Assembly: GCA_040255925.1 (NCBI GenBank)
Contig: JBDZVX010000010.1
Location: 1 to 35,825, forward strand
Reading direction: 5' to 3'
DNA from: Nitrolancea sp040255925
Lineage (GTDB): Bacteria > Chloroflexota > Chloroflexia > Thermomicrobiales > Thermomicrobiaceae
Length of the DNA: 35,825 nt
Under the pieces are notes generated by a model that had not been told where the DNA came from, did not search any database, and was given only the letters and a program-made list of their open reading frames with translations. The position numbers and the translations under genes were made by a program. Shown in pieces: positions 7,931 to 16,149 of the stretch (position 1 is the stretch's first letter; each line of letters begins with the position of its first letter).

Positions 7931-8707
7931 ATGCGCATCGTAGTTGTCGATCCCGATACGATGGTTGGAAAGTTGCTCCGGTTCGTCCTGGGTCAGGCAG
8001 GTTACGACAACGTGGCTCTTGCTCGGAACAGCGCTGAAGCAATTCCCGCCGTGGCAGGTCGGGAGACGGACGCGGTTCTGATGGAAGTCGATCTGCCCGA
8101 TGGCGATGGCTTCCAGCTTTGCAAGGGTCTCCGCGAACGCCGGTACCAAGGTCCAATCATTTTTGTTTCCCAGAGGCGGGAAACCAAGGATAAGGTGCGT
8201 GCCTTCAAGAGCGGGGCGGATGATTACATTGTTGAGCCATTCGATCCGGCTGAACTGGTCGCCCGTGTCGAGGCGGTGACCCGCCGTTATAAGCAGGCGG
8301 ACCAACAAGCGCTCGGAACGCTTCTCCGGGTCGGTGACGCTGAGTTGTCGATTGCGGAACTGACATTCCGGTCGCCGGGTCGGCCGCCGGTTCTGTTGAC
8401 GCCGACTGAAATGCGCATTCTCGAATGCTTGATGCGCAACAGCCAGGTGACGATTAGCCGGGAGACGCTGATCGAGCGAACCTGGGGGTATGAGTTCGTC
8501 GGGGAAAGTAACCGGGTAGACGTCTACATCCGGCGCTTGCGCGAAAAGATCGAGCGGGAGCCCGGCCAGCCTGAATATATCCACACGATTCGTGGGATCG
8601 GCTACGTCTTCCGAGCACCCGCCCGAGCCGGTGTCTTCCCGCTTCCAGACTCCCTGAAGGGTCCTCATTCCGATTCTCTCGCGTCATCGACTGCTTTCGC
8701 TAGTTGA
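7931..8707 (+). CDS. OmpR/PhoB-type response regulator with atypical (aspartate-less) receiver
   Basis: The 258-residue protein starts seven bases after GGAGGGA. The receiver domain (1-118) is clear by its SGADDYI and FDPAELVARVEAV motifs, but three conserved positions differ. The acidic pair is Asp7-Pro8, the phospho-acceptor position is Glu52 (MEVDLPDGDG), and the conserved Lys before Pro-Phe is Glu102 (VEPF); the Thr position is Ser80. The DNA-binding domain (about 130-228) is a normal winged helix: LTPTEMRILECLM, the recognition helix NRVDVYIRRLREKIE, and the hairpin IHTIRGIGYVFR. An unstructured tail follows. No histidine kinase is adjacent. I infer phosphorylation-independent or phosphomimetic action. 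Promoter targets are unknown. Confidence 0.9.
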   Translation: MRIVVVDPDTMVGKLLRFVLGQAGYDNVALARNSAEAIPAVAGRETDAVLMEVDLPDGDGFQLCKGLRERRYQGPIIFVSQRRETKDKVRAFKSGADDYIVEPFDPAELVARVEAVTRRYKQADQQALGTLLRVGDAELSIAELTFRSPGRPPVLLTPTEMRILECLMRNSQVTISRETLIERTWGYEFVGESNRVDVYIRRLREKIEREPGQPEYIHTIRGIGYVFRAPARAGVFPLPDSLKGPHSDSLASSTAFAS

Positions 8708-8798
8708 CGACGTGCCCACGGCCGGAGCGGCGGCCTGGTTCATCGGCGATACCCCGCGCGATGGGCAAGCCCGTTTCCGGCACCAATCAGGTCTGGTG

Positions 8799-9539
8799 CT
8801 ACGGATTCTCGATCCGGGAGAATTCTTCCGCGAACGTGAAACCGTATTTCTCACCAACCGTGGTAGCGAGGGACCGCATGAATTCCTCGACCTCCGGGAA
8901 GCTTGCGGCGAGTTGGCTGGCGTGCGCCTGCAAAGCCGCGAGCTTCACGTCCAGGGTCGATGTGATATCGACACCAACGTTCGGGTTTGGCGCGGTCATG
9001 GCATAAACCTCGGCCACCTTCGATGGTGGTAATCCCTCGGCCAGCAGTTCCGGGAAGTCCCACGGATTCTGCGCGGCGGGATAGATGGCCGCCAATGTGG
9101 CTTGTCCAACCGCCAGGTGATCCGGGTGGTACACCTTGATCCGGTAGGCCGGTGTCCAGACCCGATCCGGAGATGGGCAGATGACGCGGACCGGCCGGTA
9201 CTGGCGGATGCAGCGCACGAGATCCCGCCGTAGGCTGAGAGATGGTTCCAGCGTGCCGTCCGGGTAATCGAGGAAGATGACCTCTTTGACGCCGAGGATT
9301 CCGGCCGCGGCCCGTTGCTCCGCCTTCCGGGTTTCCGATACGAGCTTCCGCGCCGCATGCCCGACGTCTGATTCTTCGTCCGACCCACCACCTGACGCAT
9401 CGGTACAGATGACGTAATAGATATCCCACCCTTCACGTGCCCAGGCCGCGACGGTACCCGCACAGCCGAACTCAGCATCGTCCGGATGCGCAACGATCAC
9501 CATGGCCACAGCCCGTTGATCCTCGCCTGTCACTGTCAT
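8799..9539 (-). CDS. PIG-L/LmbE-family zinc deacetylase
   Basis: The 246-residue protein starts with ATG just after GAGGAAGG. The zinc site is visible: AHPDDAEFGCAGT (about residues 17-29) and the later HPDH (about 138-141). The ETRKAEQRAAAGILGV segment is typical of the family. Members remove acetyl groups from N-acetylglucosamine-type substrates, for example in mycothiol or bacillithiol synthesis and glycan or antibiotic maturation. No thiol-cofactor gene is near, so the substrate stays open. The gene converges on the response regulator with about 90 bases between them, and a 6-bp hairpin (8780-8799) overlaps its stop codon. Confidence 0.9.
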   Translation of the reverse strand: MTVTGEDQRAVAMVIVAHPDDAEFGCAGTVAAWAREGWDIYYVICTDASGGGSDEESDVGHAARKLVSETRKAEQRAAAGILGVKEVIFLDYPDGTLEPSLSLRRDLVRCIRQYRPVRVICPSPDRVWTPAYRIKVYHPDHLAVGQATLAAIYPAAQNPWDFPELLAEGLPPSKVAEVYAMTAPNPNVGVDITSTLDVKLAALQAHASQLAASFPEVEEFMRSLATTVGEKYGFTFAEEFSRIENP

Positions 9540-9752
9540 TCCTTCCTCAGCGCTGTGTCAGATAGCCGGCCGGACCAGGTGATGCCGGACGATCTGCCGG
9601 TTCCCGAAGGCCCGTGCAGAGGATAATACTCGTCAGGCTAGTCTGGGTCGAACGCGTTGGGTACCCACGCAACGTAGCTCCTGCCCGGAGGTTCGTGCAT
9701 ACTTGACAGGTTGTTGATCGCCCGATGTCCAGCGGTAGGGGAGAGATAGCGC

Positions 9753-11252
9753 ATGAGCGAGAAACCTATTCGAGTACGGTTCGCGCCGAGCCCAACCGGG
9801 GATCTCCATGTTGGAGGCGCGCGGACCGCGCTTTTCAATTGGTTGTTCGCGAGGCGCCATGGCGGCGACTTCATATTGCGGATCGAGGATACCGACCAGA
9901 AGCGTCTGGTCGGTCAAAGTATCGCCGGCATTCTCGAATCGCTGAGCTGGCTGGGGTTGACCTGGGACGAGGGGCCGGGTGTCGAAGGCCTGCACGCCCC
10001 CTATTTTCAGAGTGAGCGGCTGGAACGTTATCGTGAGCATGTCGATCGCCTGGTCAGAGAAGGTGCCGCCTACGCCTGTTTCTGTAGTCCGGAGCGCTTG
10101 ACCGAGCTTCGGGAAGCCCAGATGGCTCGCGGTGTCCCTCCTGGCTACGATCGCTACTGCCGGAGCCTTACGGTGGAACAGATTGGCGAACTACGAGCCC
10201 AGGGAATTACGCCGGTGATCCGCTTCAAGATGCCGGATTCCGGCACCACGACGGTCGTCGATGCGCTCCGGGGCGAGATCAGCTATGAAAACCGTTTGCT
10301 GGAAGACACCGTGCTGATGAAATCGGACGGCTTCCCAACGTATCACCTGGCTAACGTGGTGGATGACCATTTGATGGGGATCAGTCACGTCATGCGGGGA
10401 GAAGAGTGGATCCCGTCGGCACCACTTCATTTGCAGCTCTACCGCGCGTTCGGCTGGGAGCCACCGGCCCTCGTCCACCTTCCGCTGATCCTCAACCCGA
10501 ACGGCAAGGGGAAGCTGAGCAAGCGGCAGGGAGCGGTCGGGGTCTTGGAGTACAAGCAGAGTGGCTACGTGCCCGAGGCGCTGATCAATTACCTGGCGCT
10601 CGTAGGCTGGTCCTATGACCATCAGCGGGAGATCTTTTCCGTCGGTGATCTGATCGAGCTGTTCAGTCTGGAGCGGGTAAGCCCGAGTCCTGCGCGCTTC
10701 AGTTTCGAGAAGCTCGCCTGGATGAACCAGTACTATATTAACCATATCCTGACGCTTGATGATGTCTCCCGCCGCTGCGTCCCCTATTTGCAGGCGGCTG
10801 GGCTCGTGACCGAGGCGGCCGGGGAGCCGGATTCGGCGGAATTCAGCTATGTCCGTGACGTCATTGCGCTGGTGAAAGACCGGCTAAAGGTCCTCACCGA
10901 GGTTGCCGAGCTGACCGCATTCTTCTTTACCGAGGGGACTGAAGATTACGAGGTTGCGTCCCTTGTCCCTCGGAAGACCACTCCCGAGGTGGTCCTGAAC
11001 GCGCTCGAACGAGCTCGGGACAGTCTCGGCGAGGCAGACTTCGACAATGAAGCGGACCTGGAGGAGCGGCTGCGCGGTCTCGCGGAGGAGCTTGGCCTCA
11101 AAGCCGGTCAGCTCTTCATGCCGATCCGCGTTGCCGTTACGGGCCGGACCGTCTCTCCGGGGCTCTTCGAAACGCTCCGGGTCCTCGGCAAGGACCGCTC
11201 GCTCGTCCGGTTGGAGACGGCCGCCGGCAAGCTGCGGAACTCAACCACGTAG
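9753..11252 (+). CDS. gltX: Glutamyl-tRNA synthetase
   Basis: The 499-residue class I synthetase charges tRNA-Glu, and in many bacteria also tRNA-Gln, with glutamate. The HIGH-type signature PSPTGDLHVGGART lies near residues 9-22. The KMSKS-type loop is KLSKRQG starting at Lys254. ALFNWLFARRHGG and RIEDTDQKR follow the family, and the C-terminal anticodon-binding helices end at the normal length. AGGGGAG lies about ten bases before the ATG. A TTGACA at 9703-9708 could be the -35 box of its promoter, but no good -10 follows at 17 bases. A hairpin after the gene may terminate it. It appears monocistronic. Confidence 0.97.
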   Translation: MSEKPIRVRFAPSPTGDLHVGGARTALFNWLFARRHGGDFILRIEDTDQKRLVGQSIAGILESLSWLGLTWDEGPGVEGLHAPYFQSERLERYREHVDRLVREGAAYACFCSPERLTELREAQMARGVPPGYDRYCRSLTVEQIGELRAQGITPVIRFKMPDSGTTTVVDALRGEISYENRLLEDTVLMKSDGFPTYHLANVVDDHLMGISHVMRGEEWIPSAPLHLQLYRAFGWEPPALVHLPLILNPNGKGKLSKRQGAVGVLEYKQSGYVPEALINYLALVGWSYDHQREIFSVGDLIELFSLERVSPSPARFSFEKLAWMNQYYINHILTLDDVSRRCVPYLQAAGLVTEAAGEPDSAEFSYVRDVIALVKDRLKVLTEVAELTAFFFTEGTEDYEVASLVPRKTTPEVVLNALERARDSLGEADFDNEADLEERLRGLAEELGLKAGQLFMPIRVAVTGRTVSPGLFETLRVLGKDRSLVRLETAAGKLRNSTT

Positions 11253-11293
11253 CCCTCTTCCTCAAGTCGTTAGCCGGAGGATAAGTAATGAAC

Positions 11294-11327
11294 GGCACGA
11301 CGGCGGGTTCGTGCCGTCGTTCGTGCC
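11294..11327 (+). terminator. Hairpin downstream of gltX, probable terminator
   Basis: An ACGACGGC arm pairs perfectly with GCCGTCGT around an 8-nt loop. An outer GGCACG/CGTGCC pairing extends the stem with a small bulge. The following bases are only weakly T-rich (TGTTTGG). It lies about 40 bases after the gltX stop codon. Confidence 0.5.
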
Positions 11328-11491
11328 TGTTTGGCGATTCAGCGTCCGGACAGTTCGCGTTTAGGATACGTTCATATGCCAGGTGGCAGATTCCCCTATT
11401 GAGGTGTTGATGGTAGTGTAGCGAGGGTTGGGATCCACAGTCACACCATCATCACAGAGCTGGTAATGCTCGGTCATTGAGGAGGACTTCG

Positions 11492-12013
11492 ATGCCGCTA
11501 CGAGGGGGCCGAACCCGGTATGGGACGGACCTTGTTTCAGTAATTGATAGTCTCGATGCTATGTGGAATGCGCAGGATCTGGATGCTGTACTTGAAATCT
11601 TCTCTGGCGACGCGATTGTGACGGTTGTGCAAGGTGGTCATGAGCGCCCGCGAGTTTTCATCGGACTGGAACAAATTCGGGAAATGCTTCAGCCTTGGCT
11701 CCCAGGATCACGTATTCGCTCGAGAAGCCATTACGTGGACGGCAACCGGGTGATCTGGGTTGCGGTAGCCTCCAGGGATCACGACCGCGGCGGAGGGCTC
11801 GAAGAGATCACGGTAAAGTGTGAAGCCGTGATACGATGCGACGAAATCGCCATGCTTACTATCTCTCTTGCCGAGCAACACACGACCGGGATCGGCTGCC
11901 AAACGCGGTCGCGTTCGTTCAAATTGTGGGAATCTGGGGTGACCGGCTATGGGAACTCGTCCTGGCCGGTGAGTCTTGGAACGACGCCCGGCATAGACTC
12001 GGTGTCTACGTAG
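11492..12013 (+). CDS. SnoaL-like (NTF2-fold) protein
   Basis: The ATG at 11492 lies six bases after GAGGAGG, which also rules out the upstream TTG at 11477. Residues ~10-125 read as an NTF2-like cone. The segment DSLDAMWNAQDLDAVLEIF is followed by a DAIVTVV strand, an IGLEQIREMLQPWL helix and alternating strands ending in IRCDEIAMLTISLAE. Such folds serve as small-molecule binders or minor enzymes, so no substrate can be named. The last ~45 residues have no family character and run past the expected end, so they may be an unstructured tail or the result of a frameshift. No neighbour suggests a pathway. Confidence 0.6.
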   Translation: MPLRGGRTRYGTDLVSVIDSLDAMWNAQDLDAVLEIFSGDAIVTVVQGGHERPRVFIGLEQIREMLQPWLPGSRIRSRSHYVDGNRVIWVAVASRDHDRGGGLEEITVKCEAVIRCDEIAMLTISLAEQHTTGIGCQTRSRSFKLWESGVTGYGNSSWPVSLGTTPGIDSVST

Positions 12014-12212
12014 TAGCGGTGCCGCAAGTGCCGGGTAATCCGGGGATGGTCTCTCGGGGATGCCCTCCTCCGAACACGTCGGTGAATTGAGTGCGGGCCC
12101 GGAAAACGGGAGCCGAGTCCGTTGATTTCGATGCTCGACCCCGTGATTGCCGGATTCACTGAGGTCAAAGTGTCGGCGGCGTTTGGTACACTCCACGCTC
12201 GGGAGATAGCCG

Positions 12213-12656
12213 ATGCGTGGGATCAACTGGGCGCGTTTGCCAGCGGTTCGCTACAGGCAGATACGGCGACTAACCAGCCTATCGGTCCGATGTCTGGTCC
12301 TTGCCGCGATGCTCATCATCGGCAGTTGCCCGGAGTTGTTGGAGATGTTCCCCCACCGGCACCTGGGTGTCGCGGCCGCAGGGCACGACGCGACGCCACT
12401 CGAAGCCATCGAACACCTCCTCTATTTTGAGACTGATTCCGCGCACCACCATCATGCACATGGCGATGGTCAGATGACTGTTTCGCTGGTTAGCCAGTCC
12501 CATGGAAGCCTGCTCGGGTTAAACATCCTTATCCCCTCCTGGCTGACATTACTGTTCATTTCCGCCCTGATCGCTGAGCTGCGCCTGCCGGTGCGCGAGG
12601 CCTTCGCGGGATGTACCTGGCCTCCGTTGTCCCCGCCACCGCAGGCGTCCGTCTGA
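12213..12656 (+). CDS. Small His-rich membrane protein, start of copper gene arm
   Basis: The 147-residue protein has a basic N-terminus and a first helix (about 26-42). A soluble stretch rich in His follows (PHRH, then a HHHHAHGDG cluster near residues 78-87), then a second helix (about 108-125) and a Pro-rich tail (PPLSPPPQ). A ribosome site (CGGGAGA) precedes the ATG. It lies about 90 bases before copC and has the same plan as the protein at 20273-20719 at the far end of the copper block. The His cluster suggests metal binding or buffering outside the membrane. No named family is recognised; the plan recalls small DUF2946-like proteins near copper genes. Confidence 0.6.
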   Translation: MRGINWARLPAVRYRQIRRLTSLSVRCLVLAAMLIIGSCPELLEMFPHRHLGVAAAGHDATPLEAIEHLLYFETDSAHHHHAHGDGQMTVSLVSQSHGSLLGLNILIPSWLTLLFISALIAELRLPVREAFAGCTWPPLSPPPQASV

Positions 12657-12744
12657 TTGCTCCCGGCGTATATCTATTGATTTGGAAATGGACAAGCTGT
12701 GCTCGCCACGGGTTGTCCAGAACATGGTGAAGGAATGGTGTCGG

Positions 12745-13260
12745 ATGCGTGGGATTCGCGTATCTCAATTTGTCGTAGTGATGCTCCTGCTTGTCGGGAG
12801 CGTTCAGTCCGCTCTGGCCCATGCCGAGTACGCCTCGTCGGAACCCGGCGAGGGGGCGACCGTGGCTTCCGCACCGTCGAACGTCACGGTTACGTTCACG
12901 GAGGACCTCGACCCAGCGTCCACCACGCTCAAGGTTACCGGTCCGAGCGGCCAGGACGTCACGAATGGGAAGACCGACGTCTCGACCTCGGCGACAAAGG
13001 TCGCCACGGTGCCGATTACCGCCGGTGGCGACGGCACCTATACCGTCAACTGGCACGCGGTGTCGGATGACGATAAGCACAGCAGCGAAGGAACCTTCAC
13101 GTTCAATGTCGGGGCAGCCGGTCAGGTCGCGCCGGCAACTGGACATAGCCAGCCCGGTATCGGCATGCTTCAGGGAAGCCTGGAACTGGCGATCGGCGCT
13201 GGCGGTCTCCTCTTGTTGATGCTTGGAGGAGCACTGCTTCTCCGGCGCGCTCACCAGTAG
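12745..13260 (+). CDS. copC: CopC-type copper-binding protein with C-terminal membrane anchor
   Basis: From the ATG at 12745 (AAGGA nine bases upstream) the protein has 171 residues. A signal peptide ends in SALA just before His, so the mature chain would begin HAEYASSEP, as in CopC proteins where the N-terminal His is a Cu(II) ligand. The beta-sandwich follows, with VTVTFTEDLDP and the WHAVSDDDKHSSEGTFTF segment carrying the later Asp/His ligands. A second helix (about 142-166) followed by RR anchors it in the membrane, unlike free periplasmic CopC. It is followed by a terminator hairpin and then the CopC-CopD fusion, so it probably hands copper to that protein. In-frame upstream starts would spoil the signal peptide. 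Confidence 0.88.
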   Translation: MRGIRVSQFVVVMLLLVGSVQSALAHAEYASSEPGEGATVASAPSNVTVTFTEDLDPASTTLKVTGPSGQDVTNGKTDVSTSATKVATVPITAGGDGTYTVNWHAVSDDDKHSSEGTFTFNVGAAGQVAPATGHSQPGIGMLQGSLELAIGAGGLLLLMLGGALLLRRAHQ

Positions 13261-13278
13261 GATGTACGCTTGGGTGAG

Positions 13279-13300
13279 AGCCCCCAGGCTGGGGGCTTTT
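13279..13300 (+). terminator. Strong intrinsic terminator hairpin after copC
   Basis: A perfect 9-bp GC-rich inverted repeat (AGCCCCCAG / CTGGGGGCT) separated by one base is followed directly by TTT. The effective loop would be 3-5 nt after opening the inner pairs. It lies 18 bases after the copC stop codon and ahead of the next gene's ATG, so it may attenuate rather than end transcription. Confidence 0.7.
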
Positions 13301-13389
13301 ACCCGCCTTCGAGCAACCTCCGGAAGGCACAGGGACGGACTCCCGCATGCCGGCTCTCACTCGCTCGTAACCCCGTTGGAGTGGATGCC

Positions 13390-16149
13390 ATGACGACCAC
13401 CTATCGGCCTGCTCTGAACAGCCACCACCTCGTGGTAGTCGGTTTGCTTCTTTCCCTGGTCGTTTGGCTGGCGTTTCCCGCGTCAACGCTGGCGCACGCG
13501 GAATTCCTCCGGTCAGACCCGGTCTCCGGGACCGCGCTGTCGAGTCCTCCGGCTCGGATCGACATCTGGTTTTCGGAGAAGGTGGCGCCGGGGGTGTCGA
13601 CGATCCGGGTCTACGACCGTGAACGCCGCCAGGTCGAAACCAATACCTCGATCGTCGATCCAAACGATGCGCGTCACCTGAGTCTGGATCTGCCGTCGCT
13701 CGATCCAGGTGTGTATACCGTTGTCTGGGCCAATGTCTCGTCGGATGACGGACATCCGGACAAAGGGGGCTTCGCGTTTACGGTCTCGGCGTCTCCGGGT
13801 TCGTCCGTTCCCTCCGCCGCACCGGCTGATGTGACCACGAGTACGACCGACCTGGTCGGCGCTCAGTCCGATTCGCTCGCCCAGGGTGTCAACCTGATTG
13901 CCAGTTGGCTGGCCATCCTGGCGTTCGTCCTGGCTGGTGGGGGAGCGCTCTTCTTGCTGACCTGCTTAGCTCCTGCCCTCAGACAGCCTGGCGCCGGTGC
14001 TGCATTCTGGACGAAGATGACCCGGCGCTTTGCGTTGATCGCACTGGCGGTGGCCGGGATTGGAGCGATCGCCGCCCTGGCATCATTGCTCGCGAAGGCG
14101 AACATCGTGACCGGTCAATCGATTGGTCAAATCCTGTCCAGCGGTGTGCTTGGCGCCATGCTGGCGCCCTGGTCCGGTCGTGTTTGGATCGCTCGCGAGG
14201 CTGCATTCGTCGCCATCCTGGCGGTGTCCCTAGCCTGGTTGCTGCGTGCTCGTCGTGGCGGCGCTGAGCAACCGGGTAAATCCGGCTCGCTCGCGCTGGC
14301 GGTCATCGCGCTCCTGGGCGCGGCGGGCCTGGCGTTCCAAGCGCTGGATAGCCACCTCGCGGCCGGACACGTGGCCCGCCATGGTCCTCTGGGTACGGTC
14401 GCGCTCGCCCTCCATCTGGTCGCGGTCGGTGCCTGGGTAGGCGGTCTCGGTGTTGGCGCCCTGCTGCTTCTGCCGGTCTGGCGCGGCTTGGATGGCGAAC
14501 TTCGGCGGGCAATCTCCACGAACGTTATCGCCCGCTTCTCGATCCTGGCCCTCACGAGTGTCGCCTTGATCGCTCTCAGCGGGCTCTACGTCACCGTGCT
14601 CATGCTCCCGAGCGCCAGTGATTTGCTTTCGAGCGCCTATGGGCAAGCGCTGGATCTCAAGATCGTCCTCTTCGTCGTCTTGATCCTCATTGGCGCGCTC
14701 AACCGGAAAACCCTGGCCGGTCTGGCTGCGGCCGCTCCACCTGCCTTGGAGGAGGCCGTGAACCGGGCTGGAGATCGGCTCTTGAAAGCGATGCGGCGTG
14801 AGTTCGTGATCGCCGGGGTGGTGATTCTGGCAGCCGCGATCATGCTCAGCGTCGGACCTCCAAGCGTCGCGCTCCGGTTCGGGACGACGAACCTGACGAC
14901 GACGGTCTCCTTCCCGCCAGCGGCCACATCCGCCGGGACTCGGGTTGCCGTGGGTTCGGAGACGGCTACCTACCATTCCGAAGCGCAGGCGGGTGATCTG
15001 TCGGTCACGCTGAACGTCGATCCGACGGTGGCTGGTGCCGCGAACACGTTCACGCTCACGGTCAACGAGATGAACGGTACGCCCGTCAGCGGAGCCGAGG
15101 TCAAGCTCTGGCTCACCGCCAAGGCATTCGACATGGGCACGCAGACGCTGAAAGCGGAGCCGTCCGGGCCGGGTGTTTACCGGGTGCAGGCACCGGTGCT
15201 GGCCGCGCCCGGTGAATGGGATACCCAGGTGGTCATCCGTCGCGACAATGTGCCGGAGGCGCAGACGGCGTTCACGATTCCCGCCGTAGAACCGGGTATG
15301 GCGAATGCGTCGACGGTATCGTCGCTCCGGGCCGAGTTGTCGCTTTCGCCGGCGACACCAAGCGTTGGCCGCTTCAACACGGTGCGACTTCACTTGACCG
15401 ATCAATCCGGAACGCCGGTGGACGGTGCAAAGGCGACGGCGACCTGGGACATGGTGCAGATGGGTCACGAGCTTCACACCGACCTCCTGCCGGTTCCGGG
15501 TGAACCCGGCACGTACGAGACTCGAGTCAACTTCATCATGCAGGGAGGTTGGAACGGGACCGTGGAACTTACCCTGCCGGATGGGCGGAAGGGACAACCG
15601 GAATTCTCGCTGAACGTTGAACCTAGAGCGGGGGCTGCCTCGGGTGCGTTCCCGGTTATTGCCGTGCTCAACGGCAAAACACTGCTCGCGCTGGTAGCAC
15701 TCGCCGGGGCGGTGGGGACTTTCCTAATCAGTCGTGGGTCTAAGGGCCGGGGACTCGAGCGCGCGCTGGGCGTGGTCATCGCGCTTGTCCTGCTGGCTGT
15801 TGGCCTGGGTGCCGGCTGGGTCTCGGTCAATGATGCTTACCGGCAGCAGGCCGTCAATCCGGTACCGGCGACCGCGGAATCGATTGCCATCGGATCGTCG
15901 GTCTATTCGGCAAACTGCGCGGTCTGCCATGGGGCTGGTGCGCGGGGTGACGGACCGATGGCGCAGACGCTCAACCCGCCACCGTCGGATCTCACCGTTC
16001 ACATCACCCAGCACCCGGATGCGGACCTCTTCGACTTTGTGTCGAATGGGGTTCAAGGGTCAGCTATGCCCGCGTTCAAGGACAGGCTTTCCGAGGAGGA
16101 GCGCTGGAATGTTCTCAACTACCTCAAGAGTGTCGCCGCGAACAAGTAG
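13390..16149 (+). CDS. CopC-CopD-YtkA-like-cytochrome c fusion protein
   Basis: The ATG at 13390 follows TGGAG by eight bases; upstream in-frame codons lack signal-peptide sense. In 919 residues the order is:
- signal peptide ending in LAHAEF, so His36 begins the mature chain;
- CopC sandwich with SSDDGHPDKGGF;
- about eight helices of CopD (roughly 165-515) including SHLAAGH and HLVAVGAWVGGL;
- two YtkA/Ig-like domains (about 530-750);
- two helices;
- a class I cytochrome c with CAVCH at 843-847 and distal Met893 in SAMPAF.
CopC and CopD bind and move copper across the membrane. The haem domain suggests redox coupling or delivery linked to respiratory oxidase assembly, which is inference. 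A paralogue faces it at 17213-19465. The beta-propeller lipoprotein gene starts inside its 3' end. Confidence 0.88.
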   Translation: MTTTYRPALNSHHLVVVGLLLSLVVWLAFPASTLAHAEFLRSDPVSGTALSSPPARIDIWFSEKVAPGVSTIRVYDRERRQVETNTSIVDPNDARHLSLDLPSLDPGVYTVVWANVSSDDGHPDKGGFAFTVSASPGSSVPSAAPADVTTSTTDLVGAQSDSLAQGVNLIASWLAILAFVLAGGGALFLLTCLAPALRQPGAGAAFWTKMTRRFALIALAVAGIGAIAALASLLAKANIVTGQSIGQILSSGVLGAMLAPWSGRVWIAREAAFVAILAVSLAWLLRARRGGAEQPGKSGSLALAVIALLGAAGLAFQALDSHLAAGHVARHGPLGTVALALHLVAVGAWVGGLGVGALLLLPVWRGLDGELRRAISTNVIARFSILALTSVALIALSGLYVTVLMLPSASDLLSSAYGQALDLKIVLFVVLILIGALNRKTLAGLAAAAPPALEEAVNRAGDRLLKAMRREFVIAGVVILAAAIMLSVGPPSVALRFGTTNLTTTVSFPPAATSAGTRVAVGSETATYHSEAQAGDLSVTLNVDPTVAGAANTFTLTVNEMNGTPVSGAEVKLWLTAKAFDMGTQTLKAEPSGPGVYRVQAPVLAAPGEWDTQVVIRRDNVPEAQTAFTIPAVEPGMANASTVSSLRAELSLSPATPSVGRFNTVRLHLTDQSGTPVDGAKATATWDMVQMGHELHTDLLPVPGEPGTYETRVNFIMQGGWNGTVELTLPDGRKGQPEFSLNVEPRAGAASGAFPVIAVLNGKTLLALVALAGAVGTFLISRGSKGRGLERALGVVIALVLLAVGLGAGWVSVNDAYRQQAVNPVPATAESIAIGSSVYSANCAVCHGAGARGDGPMAQTLNPPPSDLTVHITQHPDADLFDFVSNGVQGSAMPAFKDRLSEEERWNVLNYLKSVAANK

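Noticed and set aside
7865..8668. Open frame of 267 codons on the minus strand
   Set aside because: It is the complement of the response regulator gene, which has clear receiver and winged-helix motifs and a ribosome site.
9703..9731. Promoter of gltX at TTGACA
   Set aside because: The -35 is perfect, but nothing like TATAAT lies 16-18 bases downstream.
9540..9752. tRNA or T-box leader before gltX
   Set aside because: No cloverleaf, no GGTTCRA T-arm and no T-box core sequence could be found.
12556..13254. Open frame of 232 codons on the minus strand
   Set aside because: It is the complement of the His-rich protein end and CopC; no family character.
14230..15597. Open frame of 455 codons on the minus strand
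   Set aside because: It lies wholly inside the CopC-CopD fusion and is Arg-rich low-complexity sequence without motifs.
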